DNA from: Ardenticatenales bacterium
GTDB lineage: Bacteria; Chloroflexota; Anaerolineae; Promineifilales; UBA4811
Length of the DNA stretch: 13,424 nt
Assembly: GCA_013139935.1 (NCBI GenBank)
Contig: WSZX01000107.1
Span: 1 to 13,424, forward strand
Reading direction: 5' to 3'
The translations under genes were made by a program, and so were the position numbers. Of the stretch, positions 6,985 to 13,424 are shown one piece after another. The notes beneath the pieces are model-generated. The model did not search any database, had not been told where the DNA came from, and was given only the letters and a program-made list of their open reading frames with translations. Within the stretch, counting starts at the first letter, position 1; each line of letters starts with the position of its first letter.

Positions 6985-9900
6985 CTACTCGCCCAGAATC
7001 GCCTCCAACATCGCCTCAATCTGTTTGTCGGTTGAATAGCCGGCCGCGATGGCGCCGGACGGGCAGCGGGCAGCACAGACGCCGCACCCCTGGCAGAGCA
7101 GCGGCTCTACGAGAGCGATCGGGTGGCCGTCCACCTCGCCTACCTGGATGGCCAGGTGTTCGCACACTTTTTCGCAGGTGCCGCAGGCCCGGCAGCGGGA
7201 TGGGTCTACGTACGCGACGTTGTGTCTGGCCACAACCCGGCCGCTCCCCAAAGCGGCGCCGACCTTGGCGGCCACGGCCGCACCTGTGAGCTCGGCATCC
7301 CCAATGGGGGAGCAGACAAAGAGACCGGAACGGGGAGCGATCTGAGCAGACTCGCCCTCGTCAGTCGGAGCCAGCACCACAACACTTGTTTCGATGATGG
7401 CGCCGTTCTGCGCCACCGAGAATCGGCCGAGCGAGCCATTCACCGCCGAGGGGAGCTGTGGGCTGCGGGTCACGGCAAAGTTCTGGGCCCGCAGCGCATT
7501 GGCGCAGATAGCGGCCGCCTCCCCACCCCCAGCGACCAGCACACGGCCGTCGAGGTCAGCCACCTTTCGGGGCGCGCGCAGGGCGGGATGCAGCAGACCG
7601 ACCTTGGCAACCGCTGCGGCTATGAGTCGTTTCGCTTTGGCCGTTCCCAACGCCGGATCGTCGCGATGTGCCCAGGCGCACTGCTCACGGATGTTGACGA
7701 ACTCGGCCGGCAAGTTCATGAGGTCAAAGGGGACGCTCAGCAAGTTGCTCTTGCACCGCACGCGTTGGTAGGTGCAGCTTTCACAGACCTGATCCAGCGA
7801 GCAGCAGGAGCAGGCCGCCAGCACCACCTGATTCAGGTTGTGGTCGGCCATCGCCTTTTTGATGGTGGTCGCTCCATCCGGCTGACAGGCGAACGGCAGA
7901 TCCTGGGAGTGGAAAACGCCGGGCCTGGCGCTGCCCGCTTCCACCAGTGCATCTATGTCGAGCACCTCCCCGATCCGGTCTCCACACCGGCAGACAAACA
8001 CCCCAATGCGAGGGTCACTGTCGAAGGGCACCCAGCGGGGTAATGGCCGCTTCTGGCGAAAGGCCGCCAGGTCCGCCATCGCCTGGGCCGCCACGGCCGA
8101 GGCTACCAACGGGTCGTCGCCGTGCAGTTCATAGATGTTGCCCCTTGTTACCGGGGGCGTGGGGCCAGCAGCGTCGGTCCAGATGATCGCACTGGCGTCC
8201 ATGACCCATCGCTCCGCTTTCTGGTCGTGGTCGATAGCCGCTGGATCACAGACGTACACGCAGGCCAGGCATTCGGAGCAGACGCCGCAGGAAAGACAGC
8301 GCTCTGCCTCGGCGATGGCCTGCTGCTGGGTGAGGCCAAGCGCTACCTCCTCATAGCCCCGTCGCTCCTCCGGTGGAATGTGGGGCATTTGCACCCGCGC
8401 CCGCACTAATGGTTCAGTCGGGGTGTAGTAGTCAATGGAGGAAATGTCGGTCCGCTCGGCCGTGCGCCCCTGCGTCAGGTCGCCACCTCGCAGGTAGCGA
8501 ATGATGGACTCAACTGCGCGGCGGCCGTCGCCAATGGACTCGATCACACTGGCTGGCCCGATGACCGCGTCACCGCCGGCAAAAACGTTGGGGAGGTTGG
8601 TCTGCAAGGTGACCGGATCTACCCTAAAGCTTCCCCAGCGGTCGAGGTCCAGCCCTTCAAAGGCGCAGCTTACCGTCTGGCCGATGGCCGGAAGCAAGGT
8701 GTCGCACGGGATGGTGAACTCGGAACCCTCGATAGGCACGGGCCGGCGTCGGCCGCTCTGGTCGGGCTCGCCCAAGGCGTTACGAATGCATTCCAACGCG
8801 ACGATCCGGCCGTGATCGTGGTCGCTGATTACCCGGAGTGGCGATGCCAGGAAATGAAACCGAACACCTTCTTCCTCAGCTTCCTCAATCTCCCATGGGT
8901 TGGCCAGCATCTCTGACCGTGAGCGGCGGTAGAGGATGGTCACCTGCTGTGCGCCCTGGCGCTGTGCCACCATTGCAGAGTCGATGGCAGTGTTGCCGCC
9001 ACCGATGACGACCACGTTTTCTCCCACGGCTGGGGGCTTGGCGCCCTTGATCCCCGCCAGGTTCACATCCCGCAAGAAATCGACCCCGGGAAGGACTCCT
9101 TCCAGGTCGTCGCCGGGAATGGATAACCGCCTGGGCTGGTGTGCGCCGACGCCGACAAAGATGGCGTCGTATTCCCGCTGCAGCCGTGACCAATCTTCAG
9201 CATCCACCGGGTGGTTGAGGTGAAGGGTGACGCCGAGCTCTTCAATGGCGGCGATCTCGCGCTGGAGCACTTGAGGCGGTAGGCGATAGTCGGGAATGCC
9301 GACCGCCAACATGCCCCCGGCCACGGGTAGCGCCTCAAACACTTGGCAGGCGATCCCGCGGCGAGCCAGGAAATAGGCGACGGTCAGGCCGGCCGGGCCT
9401 GCCCCCACGACAGCTACTCTACCCAGTTCGGGGTCGATGCGGGCAGACTCGACCACAGGGCGCCCATGATGCTCGACCTCGTAATCAGAGACGAACCGCT
9501 TGAGGGCACAGATAGATACGGGCTGGTCCACCTCGGTGCCGCGACGGCAAGCGTCCTCGCAGGGGTGATAGCACACTCGCCCCAGGACGCCTGCCAAGGG
9601 GATATCCTCGCGGATCAGGTCGAGCGCTTCTTGGAAGCGCCCTTCTGCAATGAGGGCGACGTAACCCTGGACATGGATCCCGCCGGGACAGGTCGCCTTG
9701 CATGGGGCCACGCCGCGCTTTTCGATGGCAAAGATATCGGGCACAGCTCCGTGCACAGCTCCACGAATCGCTTTGCGAGTGCGCCCGTTGTCGGGAATGG
9801 CGATGGGGCAGACATCCACGCAATCGCCACAAGCGGTGCATTTGGCCAGATCCACGAAACGGGGTGTGCGCTCCACCTCGACGTGAAAGCTCCCCTTGCG

Positions 9901-10143
9901 GCCGTGAACGGCGATGACCTGGGTATTGGTCATGAGAGTGATGCGGGGATGCTTGACTGCCTCCAGCAGCCTCGCTGTGCCCTCGTGCTCTCCCCGGTCG
10001 CCGTCTTGCGGCCAGTCCAAGCCAACGTTGCCCAGGAAGGGGGACTGCTCCACCAGGGTTACGGTGATGCCGGATTGGGCCAGATCGAGGGCAGCCTCTA
10101 CTGCGGCGAGGGTACCACCGACGATGAGTGCCCCTTTCTTCAC
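6985..10143 (-). CDS. HdrA/GltD-like multi-domain flavin and iron-sulfur oxidoreductase, paralogue 1 (1052 aa)
   Basis: This has the same domain order as its downstream neighbour. It starts with an HdrA-like FAD segment (GALIVGGTLAAVEAALDLAQ, 4-23) and ferredoxin cysteines C102, C105, C108, C112. The GltD/NfnB-like module has C148, C152, C191, C195, C199, VGAGPAGL (246-253) and VIGGGNTAID (379-388). Then come cysteines C616-C632, an HdrA N-terminal-type domain (RIGVFVCRCGDRIGEVLD, 712-729; NIREQCAWAH, 817-826), a weak Rossmann remnant (867-890, GGGEAA) and a C-terminal 2x[4Fe-4S] ferredoxin (C984-C994 and C1017-C1027). LYRRSRSEM (404-412) resembles the arginine pair that binds the NADPH phosphate in GltD relatives, so NADPH is the likelier partner. 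Start and korC stop share GTGA, implying coupled translation. It is probably the NADPH-handling partner of the 2-oxoacid oxidoreductase and Hdr modules; this role is inferred. Confidence 0.9.
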   Translation of the reverse strand: MKKGALIVGGTLAAVEAALDLAQSGITVTLVEQSPFLGNVGLDWPQDGDRGEHEGTARLLEAVKHPRITLMTNTQVIAVHGRKGSFHVEVERTPRFVDLAKCTACGDCVDVCPIAIPDNGRTRKAIRGAVHGAVPDIFAIEKRGVAPCKATCPGGIHVQGYVALIAEGRFQEALDLIREDIPLAGVLGRVCYHPCEDACRRGTEVDQPVSICALKRFVSDYEVEHHGRPVVESARIDPELGRVAVVGAGPAGLTVAYFLARRGIACQVFEALPVAGGMLAVGIPDYRLPPQVLQREIAAIEELGVTLHLNHPVDAEDWSRLQREYDAIFVGVGAHQPRRLSIPGDDLEGVLPGVDFLRDVNLAGIKGAKPPAVGENVVVIGGGNTAIDSAMVAQRQGAQQVTILYRRSRSEMLANPWEIEEAEEEGVRFHFLASPLRVISDHDHGRIVALECIRNALGEPDQSGRRRPVPIEGSEFTIPCDTLLPAIGQTVSCAFEGLDLDRWGSFRVDPVTLQTNLPNVFAGGDAVIGPASVIESIGDGRRAVESIIRYLRGGDLTQGRTAERTDISSIDYYTPTEPLVRARVQMPHIPPEERRGYEEVALGLTQQQAIAEAERCLSCGVCSECLACVYVCDPAAIDHDQKAERWVMDASAIIWTDAAGPTPPVTRGNIYELHGDDPLVASAVAAQAMADLAAFRQKRPLPRWVPFDSDPRIGVFVCRCGDRIGEVLDIDALVEAGSARPGVFHSQDLPFACQPDGATTIKKAMADHNLNQVVLAACSCCSLDQVCESCTYQRVRCKSNLLSVPFDLMNLPAEFVNIREQCAWAHRDDPALGTAKAKRLIAAAVAKVGLLHPALRAPRKVADLDGRVLVAGGGEAAAICANALRAQNFAVTRSPQLPSAVNGSLGRFSVAQNGAIIETSVVVLAPTDEGESAQIAPRSGLFVCSPIGDAELTGAAVAAKVGAALGSGRVVARHNVAYVDPSRCRACGTCEKVCEHLAIQVGEVDGHPIALVEPLLCQGCGVCAARCPSGAIAAGYSTDKQIEAMLEAILGE

Positions 10144-10700
10144 CCGGAGACTCCCGCAGCCATCGCTTTCCTGCCATGCTCCAATCCTGCCTCAAACGCC
10201 CGCGTATTCAGTTCGATTGTCCTTTTGGGGATGGACGTGAGAGCCGCCTCCCGCATGGCGTCGATGGAGACCAAGTCAGTCACGGTCGCCAGAAAGCCAA
10301 GCATGACGATGTTGGCCACTACCCTCTGGCCCATCTCCTCGGCGATGCGCGTGGCGGGAATGGAGAGTATCCGGTGGTTCTCTGCCTGTTCGTCCACTGT
10401 TACCAGGTCCATGTCTATGATCAACAACCCGCTCTCACGGAATTCGGGCACGTAGCGATTGTATGCCCCCTGGGACATTACCACCAGTACCTCGGGGTCA
10501 ACGATGTGTGGGTAGTGGACTGGCTGGGAGTTGATTACCACCTCGGCCGCGCATGCGCCGCCTCGCGCCTCCGGCCCGTAACTCTGGGTGAAGGTGGCAT
10601 GTTTTCCGTCATAGATGGAGGCCGCTTTGCCAAGGATCATGCCAGACAGGACGATACCCTGCCCCCCAAACCCGGAAAGGCGTACTTCCTTGCGACTCAT
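10140..10700 (-). CDS. korC: 2-oxoacid:ferredoxin oxidoreductase gamma subunit
   Basis: This 186-residue protein is the gamma subunit of the CoA-acylating 2-oxoacid:ferredoxin oxidoreductase family, which makes acyl-CoA, CO2 and reduced ferredoxin (reversible). Family marks are VRLSGFGGQGIVLSG (6-20), the loop TQSYGPEARGG (38-48) and VLVVMSQGAY (71-80). Length is normal. The start overlaps the korB stop as ATGA and the stop overlaps the next gene as GTGA, so the fusion oxidoreductase is translationally tied to the Kor genes. The 2-oxoacid is probably 2-oxoglutarate, judged from the separate D-A-B-C subunit arrangement. Pyruvate and branched-chain oxoacids cannot be excluded by eye. Confidence 0.92.
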   Translation of the reverse strand: MSRKEVRLSGFGGQGIVLSGMILGKAASIYDGKHATFTQSYGPEARGGACAAEVVINSQPVHYPHIVDPEVLVVMSQGAYNRYVPEFRESGLLIIDMDLVTVDEQAENHRILSIPATRIAEEMGQRVVANIVMLGFLATVTDLVSIDAMREAALTSIPKRTIELNTRAFEAGLEHGRKAMAAGVSG

Positions 10701-11623
10701 TTGTCGTTCCTCCCCAGAGCTTTGCTCAGGCCATCCTCCCGGAATTGCAGGAAAGTTGGTCTATCCACATCCACGAATTTACCCTCAACAATGTCCCCGC
10801 CCAGCTTGATGCCGGCCTCATGAACGTTGGCGCCGTGCGTGATGACGCCATGCTTGTGGTAGTATCGCATGGTGTCCAGCCCGGTCCGCTCCCCGTGCCG
10901 CCGGCCAAACCCGGTAGGGCAGGGAGAGATGATCTCTACCAGGCTAAAGCCGGGCTTTTGCAGAGCCTCTATCATGGCGTTCTCTAACCTGCGCACGTGT
11001 AATACTGTCCAGCGCGCCACGTACACGGCTCCGCTGGCGGCCGCCAGCGACGACACATTGAAGGGGTATTCAAAGTTCCCATAGGGCGTGGTGCTGGTAC
11101 GCGCATCAATGGGGGTCGTGGAACCTGCCTGACCGCCGGTCATGCCATAATTAAAGTTGTTGACGCAGATGATGGTGAGATCTACGTTGCGGCGAGCGGC
11201 GTGGATGAAATGGTTGCCGCCGATGGTTACCAGGTCGCCATCACCGCTAAAGACGATGACACTGAGTTCCGGGTTGGCCAGCTTGAGGCCAGTAGCAAAG
11301 GGGATGGCTCGGCCATGCGTGGTGTGAAACGAATCCAGCTTGATGTACCCGGCTACCCGCCCAGTACAGCCAATTCCGGACACAACGGCGACCTTGTCCA
11401 GGTCCAAATCTGCCTTGGTCAGTGCGCCGATAAAGCAGCCCAGGGCAATTCCCAGCCCGCAGCCAGGACACCAGATGTGCGGCAGTCGGTCCTCGCGCAG
11501 CATCTCGTCCATTGGGTGCGTCTCGTCTCCGGCTACCGCGTCGTGACGGACATCCAGATGCATCTGTTGCCGCATCACCCGTTGCCTATAGGTGGCCTGC
11601 CGAAGGCCTCTCCTTGGACTCAT
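10697..11623 (-). CDS. korB: 2-oxoacid:ferredoxin oxidoreductase beta subunit, thiamine-diphosphate binding
   Basis: The beta subunit binds thiamine diphosphate and a [4Fe-4S] cluster and carries out decarboxylation. Visible motifs are WCPGCGLG (51-58), SGIGCTGR (82-89), the TPP motif starting GDGD (127-130) and ending NNFNYGMTGGQ (155-165), and SPCPTGFG (233-240). C52, C55, C86 and C235 are the expected cluster ligands. The first 37 residues are an extension not usual for KorB. The chosen ATG overlaps the korA stop (ATGA) and has GGGAG 8 bases upstream. An ATG at 11512 would give a more typical 271-residue protein but has a weaker Shine-Dalgarno. The function is secure; the exact N-terminus is not. 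Confidence 0.93.
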   Translation of the reverse strand: MSPRRGLRQATYRQRVMRQQMHLDVRHDAVAGDETHPMDEMLREDRLPHIWCPGCGLGIALGCFIGALTKADLDLDKVAVVSGIGCTGRVAGYIKLDSFHTTHGRAIPFATGLKLANPELSVIVFSGDGDLVTIGGNHFIHAARRNVDLTIICVNNFNYGMTGGQAGSTTPIDARTSTTPYGNFEYPFNVSSLAAASGAVYVARWTVLHVRRLENAMIEALQKPGFSLVEIISPCPTGFGRRHGERTGLDTMRYYHKHGVITHGANVHEAGIKLGGDIVEGKFVDVDRPTFLQFREDGLSKALGRNDK

Positions 11624-12819
11624 AGGTCGCTCTCCCTGCCGGCCGCCCGGCGGATGGCGGCAAGTACAATCTCAGGCTTGTGAATACCGCCACCAGGATG
11701 AGGTACGGAGATAACCGGTACCTTCCCGGCGGCGCAGCGCTCCACCTCGAGGACGATCTGCCCCATGTTTATCTCGGGGACCACAATCGCCTTGACCTGG
11801 CCGGCCAGTTCTCGGATTCTCTCTTCTGGGAACGGCCACACTGTGATCAGTCGGAGCAATCCCACCTTGATCCCTTCTGCGCGAGCCATTTCGATGGGCC
11901 AGAGGGCAGTGCGGGCAGCGATGCCGTAGGAGACCACGACGACCTCTGCGCCATCCATCTCGTCCTCTGCCAATCTAATGATCCGGTCTCTGTTCTTTTC
12001 GATCTTGTCAATCAGCCGCTGAACCAGTGACCATTGCACGCGGTCGTCGGCGGTGGCTGGGTAGCCCCGCTCGTCGTGTGTCAAGCCGGTGGTGTGGAAA
12101 CGATAGCCTTCACCGGCAATCGCCATCGGAGGTACCAGCTCACCTGGCGGGCAGCGATAGGGCTCATATTCCTCGGGCGGAACGGCCGGTCTTGGTCGCT
12201 CTGCCCGCTCGATTTCATCGTACGGGGGGATGACCACTTTCTCGGTCATGTGTCCCACCTCGGCATCCGTCATGACCAGCACAGGTAGACGGTACAACTC
12301 GGAGAGATTAAAGGCGTCGATGGTCAGGTCGAACAACTCCTGGGGAGAGGTGGGCGCAAGGGCAATGATAGAGTAGGGGCCATGCGAGCCCCATCGTGCC
12401 TGCATCATGTCCCCCTGTCCGACCAGAGTCGGCAGGCCGGTCGACGGCCCAGCCCGCTGCACATTGACCAACACGCAGGGACACTCCATCATGATGGCCA
12501 GCCCCAGGTTCTCCATCATCAGGCTGAATCCCGGCCCTGATGTGGCGGTCATCGCTTTGACCCCTGCCCAGGCTGCGCCCACGATGGTATTCATCGAGGC
12601 CAGCTCGTCCTCCATCTGAACATAGATCCCGTCCGTCTCGGGGAGTCGCAGTGCCATCCGTTGGGCGATCTCGGTAGCGGGCGTGATGGGGTAGCCGGCG
12701 AAGAAGCGACATCCGGCGCAGATCGCCCCTTCCGCACAGGCGTCATCGCCCAGCATAAAGAATTCACCCTCCAAGACGCCTTGCTTCCCGGTGCTCGGCC
12801 GGGATACTCTTCGGCTCAC
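11620..12819 (-). CDS. korA: 2-oxoacid:ferredoxin oxidoreductase alpha subunit
   Basis: This 399-residue alpha subunit carries the pyrimidine-binding and C-terminal transketolase-like domains of the enzyme. Motifs are AGYPITPATE (41-50), the MEDE acid pair that contacts TPP (69-72), TATSGPGFSLM (91-101) and QRAGPSTGLPT (121-131). The C-terminal half has VVVVSYG and GLLRLITVWPFP, as in KorA. There is no fused gamma domain, in keeping with the separate korC. The start is the GTG overlapping the korD stop (GTGA), with AGGAGG 10 bases upstream. Substrate choice between 2-oxoglutarate and other oxoacids is not settled by these motifs. Confidence 0.93.
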   Translation of the reverse strand: MSRRVSRPSTGKQGVLEGEFFMLGDDACAEGAICAGCRFFAGYPITPATEIAQRMALRLPETDGIYVQMEDELASMNTIVGAAWAGVKAMTATSGPGFSLMMENLGLAIMMECPCVLVNVQRAGPSTGLPTLVGQGDMMQARWGSHGPYSIIALAPTSPQELFDLTIDAFNLSELYRLPVLVMTDAEVGHMTEKVVIPPYDEIERAERPRPAVPPEEYEPYRCPPGELVPPMAIAGEGYRFHTTGLTHDERGYPATADDRVQWSLVQRLIDKIEKNRDRIIRLAEDEMDGAEVVVVSYGIAARTALWPIEMARAEGIKVGLLRLITVWPFPEERIRELAGQVKAIVVPEINMGQIVLEVERCAAGKVPVISVPHPGGGIHKPEIVLAAIRRAAGRESDL

Positions 12820-13091
12820 AGGCTGGTTACCTCCTGCAATTCTTCATCACGATAGATGGCGAACTCGGGACAGATCATCTCGCAAAGGCCGCAACTAGTG
12901 CACCCGGCGCTGTCGACAACAGTGGGCGGATGGTAGCCCCTGGAGTTGCGCTCGTCCGATTCCGCCAAGACACCCTGGGGGCAGTACTCGATGCAATAGT
13001 TGCATCCCTTGCAGCGCTCCTTCAGAATGTGTAGCACGCCGTGCGGGATTTGGATACCTGTCAGGTCGAGCGGTCTGCGCCAGTATTTCAC
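12816..13091 (-). CDS. korD: 2-oxoacid:ferredoxin oxidoreductase delta subunit, 2x[4Fe-4S] ferredoxin
   Basis: This 91-residue ferredoxin-type subunit passes electrons from the beta subunit cluster to external ferredoxin. It has two complete CxxCxxCxxxC motifs: C27, C30, C33, C37 (the last followed by Pro) and C64, C67, C70, C74 (also followed by Pro). Length and the position before korA fit KorD. The start is GTG with GGAGGG 7 bases upstream. It is the first gene of the operon visible here, so its upstream region should hold the promoter. Confidence 0.92.
   Translation of the reverse strand: MKYWRRPLDLTGIQIPHGVLHILKERCKGCNYCIEYCPQGVLAESDERNSRGYHPPTVVDSAGCTSCGLCEMICPEFAIYRDEELQEVTSL
12830..12835 (-). 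promoter_or_regulatory. Ribosome binding site of korA
   Basis: A perfect AGGAGG inside the 3' end of korD lies 10 bases before the korA GTG. It supports the GTG start, with no need for an upstream ATG. Confidence 0.65.
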
Positions 13092-13098
13092 CAGCCAA

Positions 13099-13104
13099 CC
13101 CTCC
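13099..13104 (-). promoter_or_regulatory. Ribosome binding site of korD
   Basis: GGAGGG on the minus strand lies 7 bases before the korD GTG. It supports this GTG as the first start codon of the operon. Confidence 0.6.
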
Positions 13105-13120
13105 GTTCAATTCCTGTCCA

Positions 13121-13139
13121 CCGGCCGACTCGCGGCCGG
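13121..13139 (-). other. GC-rich hairpin in the korD leader
   Basis: CCGGCCG and CGGCCGG form a perfect 7-bp stem around a 5-base loop. The hairpin ends about 30 bases before the korD start and about 16 before its Shine-Dalgarno. No T-run follows on the minus strand, so it is not an intrinsic terminator for the operon. It could influence translation initiation or mRNA stability. Confidence 0.45.
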
Positions 13140-13320
13140 ACTAAAACCCAGGCGTGGGCGGCAAGCAGGCAGGGTGCAGAGGGAGACGAGAAAGTGGGCA
13201 GGTATAGGCGAGGGGAATTGGAAAGAAAACCCTGGGTAGAAAGAGCGTGGGCTTGCCGAGTGTGTGCCGCAGGAATCTGCAGGAACCATTTTGTGAGAGG
13301 TCCGTCGGGAAAAGAGACGT

Positions 13321-13350
13321 ATCCTATCAGCGACTAGAACGAGAGATCAA
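13321..13350 (-). promoter_or_regulatory. Alternative weak promoter candidate for the operon
   Basis: The minus strand has TTGATC (13345-13350) and TAGGAT (13321-13326) separated by 18 bases, each matching four of six consensus positions. It is a weak sigma-70-type candidate. Chance occurrence is quite possible. Confidence 0.2.
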
Positions 13351-13403
13351 GCTACCTGGTGTCTGTTGAATGGTTCAGCAAACCCAGCCGTCACACGGAT
13401 AGC

Positions 13404-13412
13404 ACTATAGCA
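13404..13412 (-). promoter_or_regulatory. Possible extended -10 promoter element
   Basis: The minus strand reads TGCTATAGT, which matches an extended -10 (TGnTATAAT) with one difference. A -35 box at normal spacing would lie beyond the window edge, so it cannot be checked. Use of this site would give a leader of about 310 bases. Confidence 0.28.
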
Positions 13413-13424
13413 CATCTGGATGGG

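Larger units (their letters stand above)
13092..13424 (-). other. Non-coding leader upstream of korD
   Basis: About 330 bases with no convincing gene on either strand. The short open frames have no Shine-Dalgarno and look like chance. The minus strand is pyrimidine-rich. It carries an imperfect repeated word (GCCCACGC followed by CCAGGGTTTT or CCTGGGTTTT, near 13220-13250 and 13141-13160) and the hairpin at 13121-13139. I do not recognise a riboswitch or a T-box. The operon promoter probably lies here or just beyond the right edge. Confidence 0.5.

Noticed and set aside
13107..13289. A 60-codon minus-strand open frame in the korD leader
   Set aside because: It has no Shine-Dalgarno, an irregular composition rich in Pro and Ser, and no recognisable motif; probably chance.
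1..13424. CRISPR arrays, insertion sequences, tRNA or rRNA genes
   Set aside because: No spaced direct repeats, transposase-like proteins, terminal inverted repeats or RNA gene signatures were seen; the window is filled by coupled redox genes.

Overview
This 13.4-kb window is one long co-directional gene cluster. Every gene I can support lies on the minus strand, so transcription runs from right to left. Junctions are tight (GTGA, ATGA and TAGTG stop/start overlaps, gaps of at most about 70 bases), which suggests one operon. The contents are anaerobic redox enzymes rich in [4Fe-4S] cysteine motifs. Clear Shine-Dalgarno sequences, and a bacterial-type SECIS placed directly after an in-frame UGA, point to a bacterium that makes selenocysteine. 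The GC-rich sequence and the style of the genes would fit an anaerobic Chloroflexota (for example Anaerolineae or Dehalococcoidia), but that assignment is a guess.

Layout in order of transcription. Positions 13092-13424 are a leader with no convincing gene; it holds a GC-rich hairpin and weak promoter candidates. Next comes a four-subunit 2-oxoacid:ferredoxin oxidoreductase, korD-korA-korB-korC (13091-10140). Two tandem paralogues follow, of 1052 and 1130 residues (10143-6985 and 6915-3523). Each is a multi-domain fusion in which a GltD-like NAD(P)H/flavin module sits between pieces of HdrA. After these come an MvhD-like electron-transfer protein (3455-3039), an alpha/beta hydrolase of the monoacylglycerol lipase type (3039-2188), an HdrC-HdrB fusion (2166-1033), and an HdrA that runs off the left edge (1046 to before 1).

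The most important reading is that hdrA does not end at the TGA at 450-452. The same frame continues through conserved HdrA sequence to the window edge. The TGA falls in the Cys-Ser-Ile-X motif where selenocysteine is known in some HdrA proteins. A 7-bp hairpin with a GGUC loop lies 27 bases downstream. It is therefore almost certainly a selenoprotein gene, not a broken one.

Together the genes suggest a soluble electron-bifurcating or confurcating system. The 2-oxoacid oxidoreductase would exchange low-potential electrons through ferredoxin, the two GltD-like modules would exchange hydride with NAD(P)H, MvhD would be the adaptor, and HdrA with HdrCB would carry out flavin-based bifurcation with reduction of a disulfide or another acceptor. 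Neither hydrogenase subunits (MvhA/MvhG) nor FloxABCD genes are present in the window, so the GltD fusions may be the NAD(P)H entry point. The partner complex and the acceptor are inferred.
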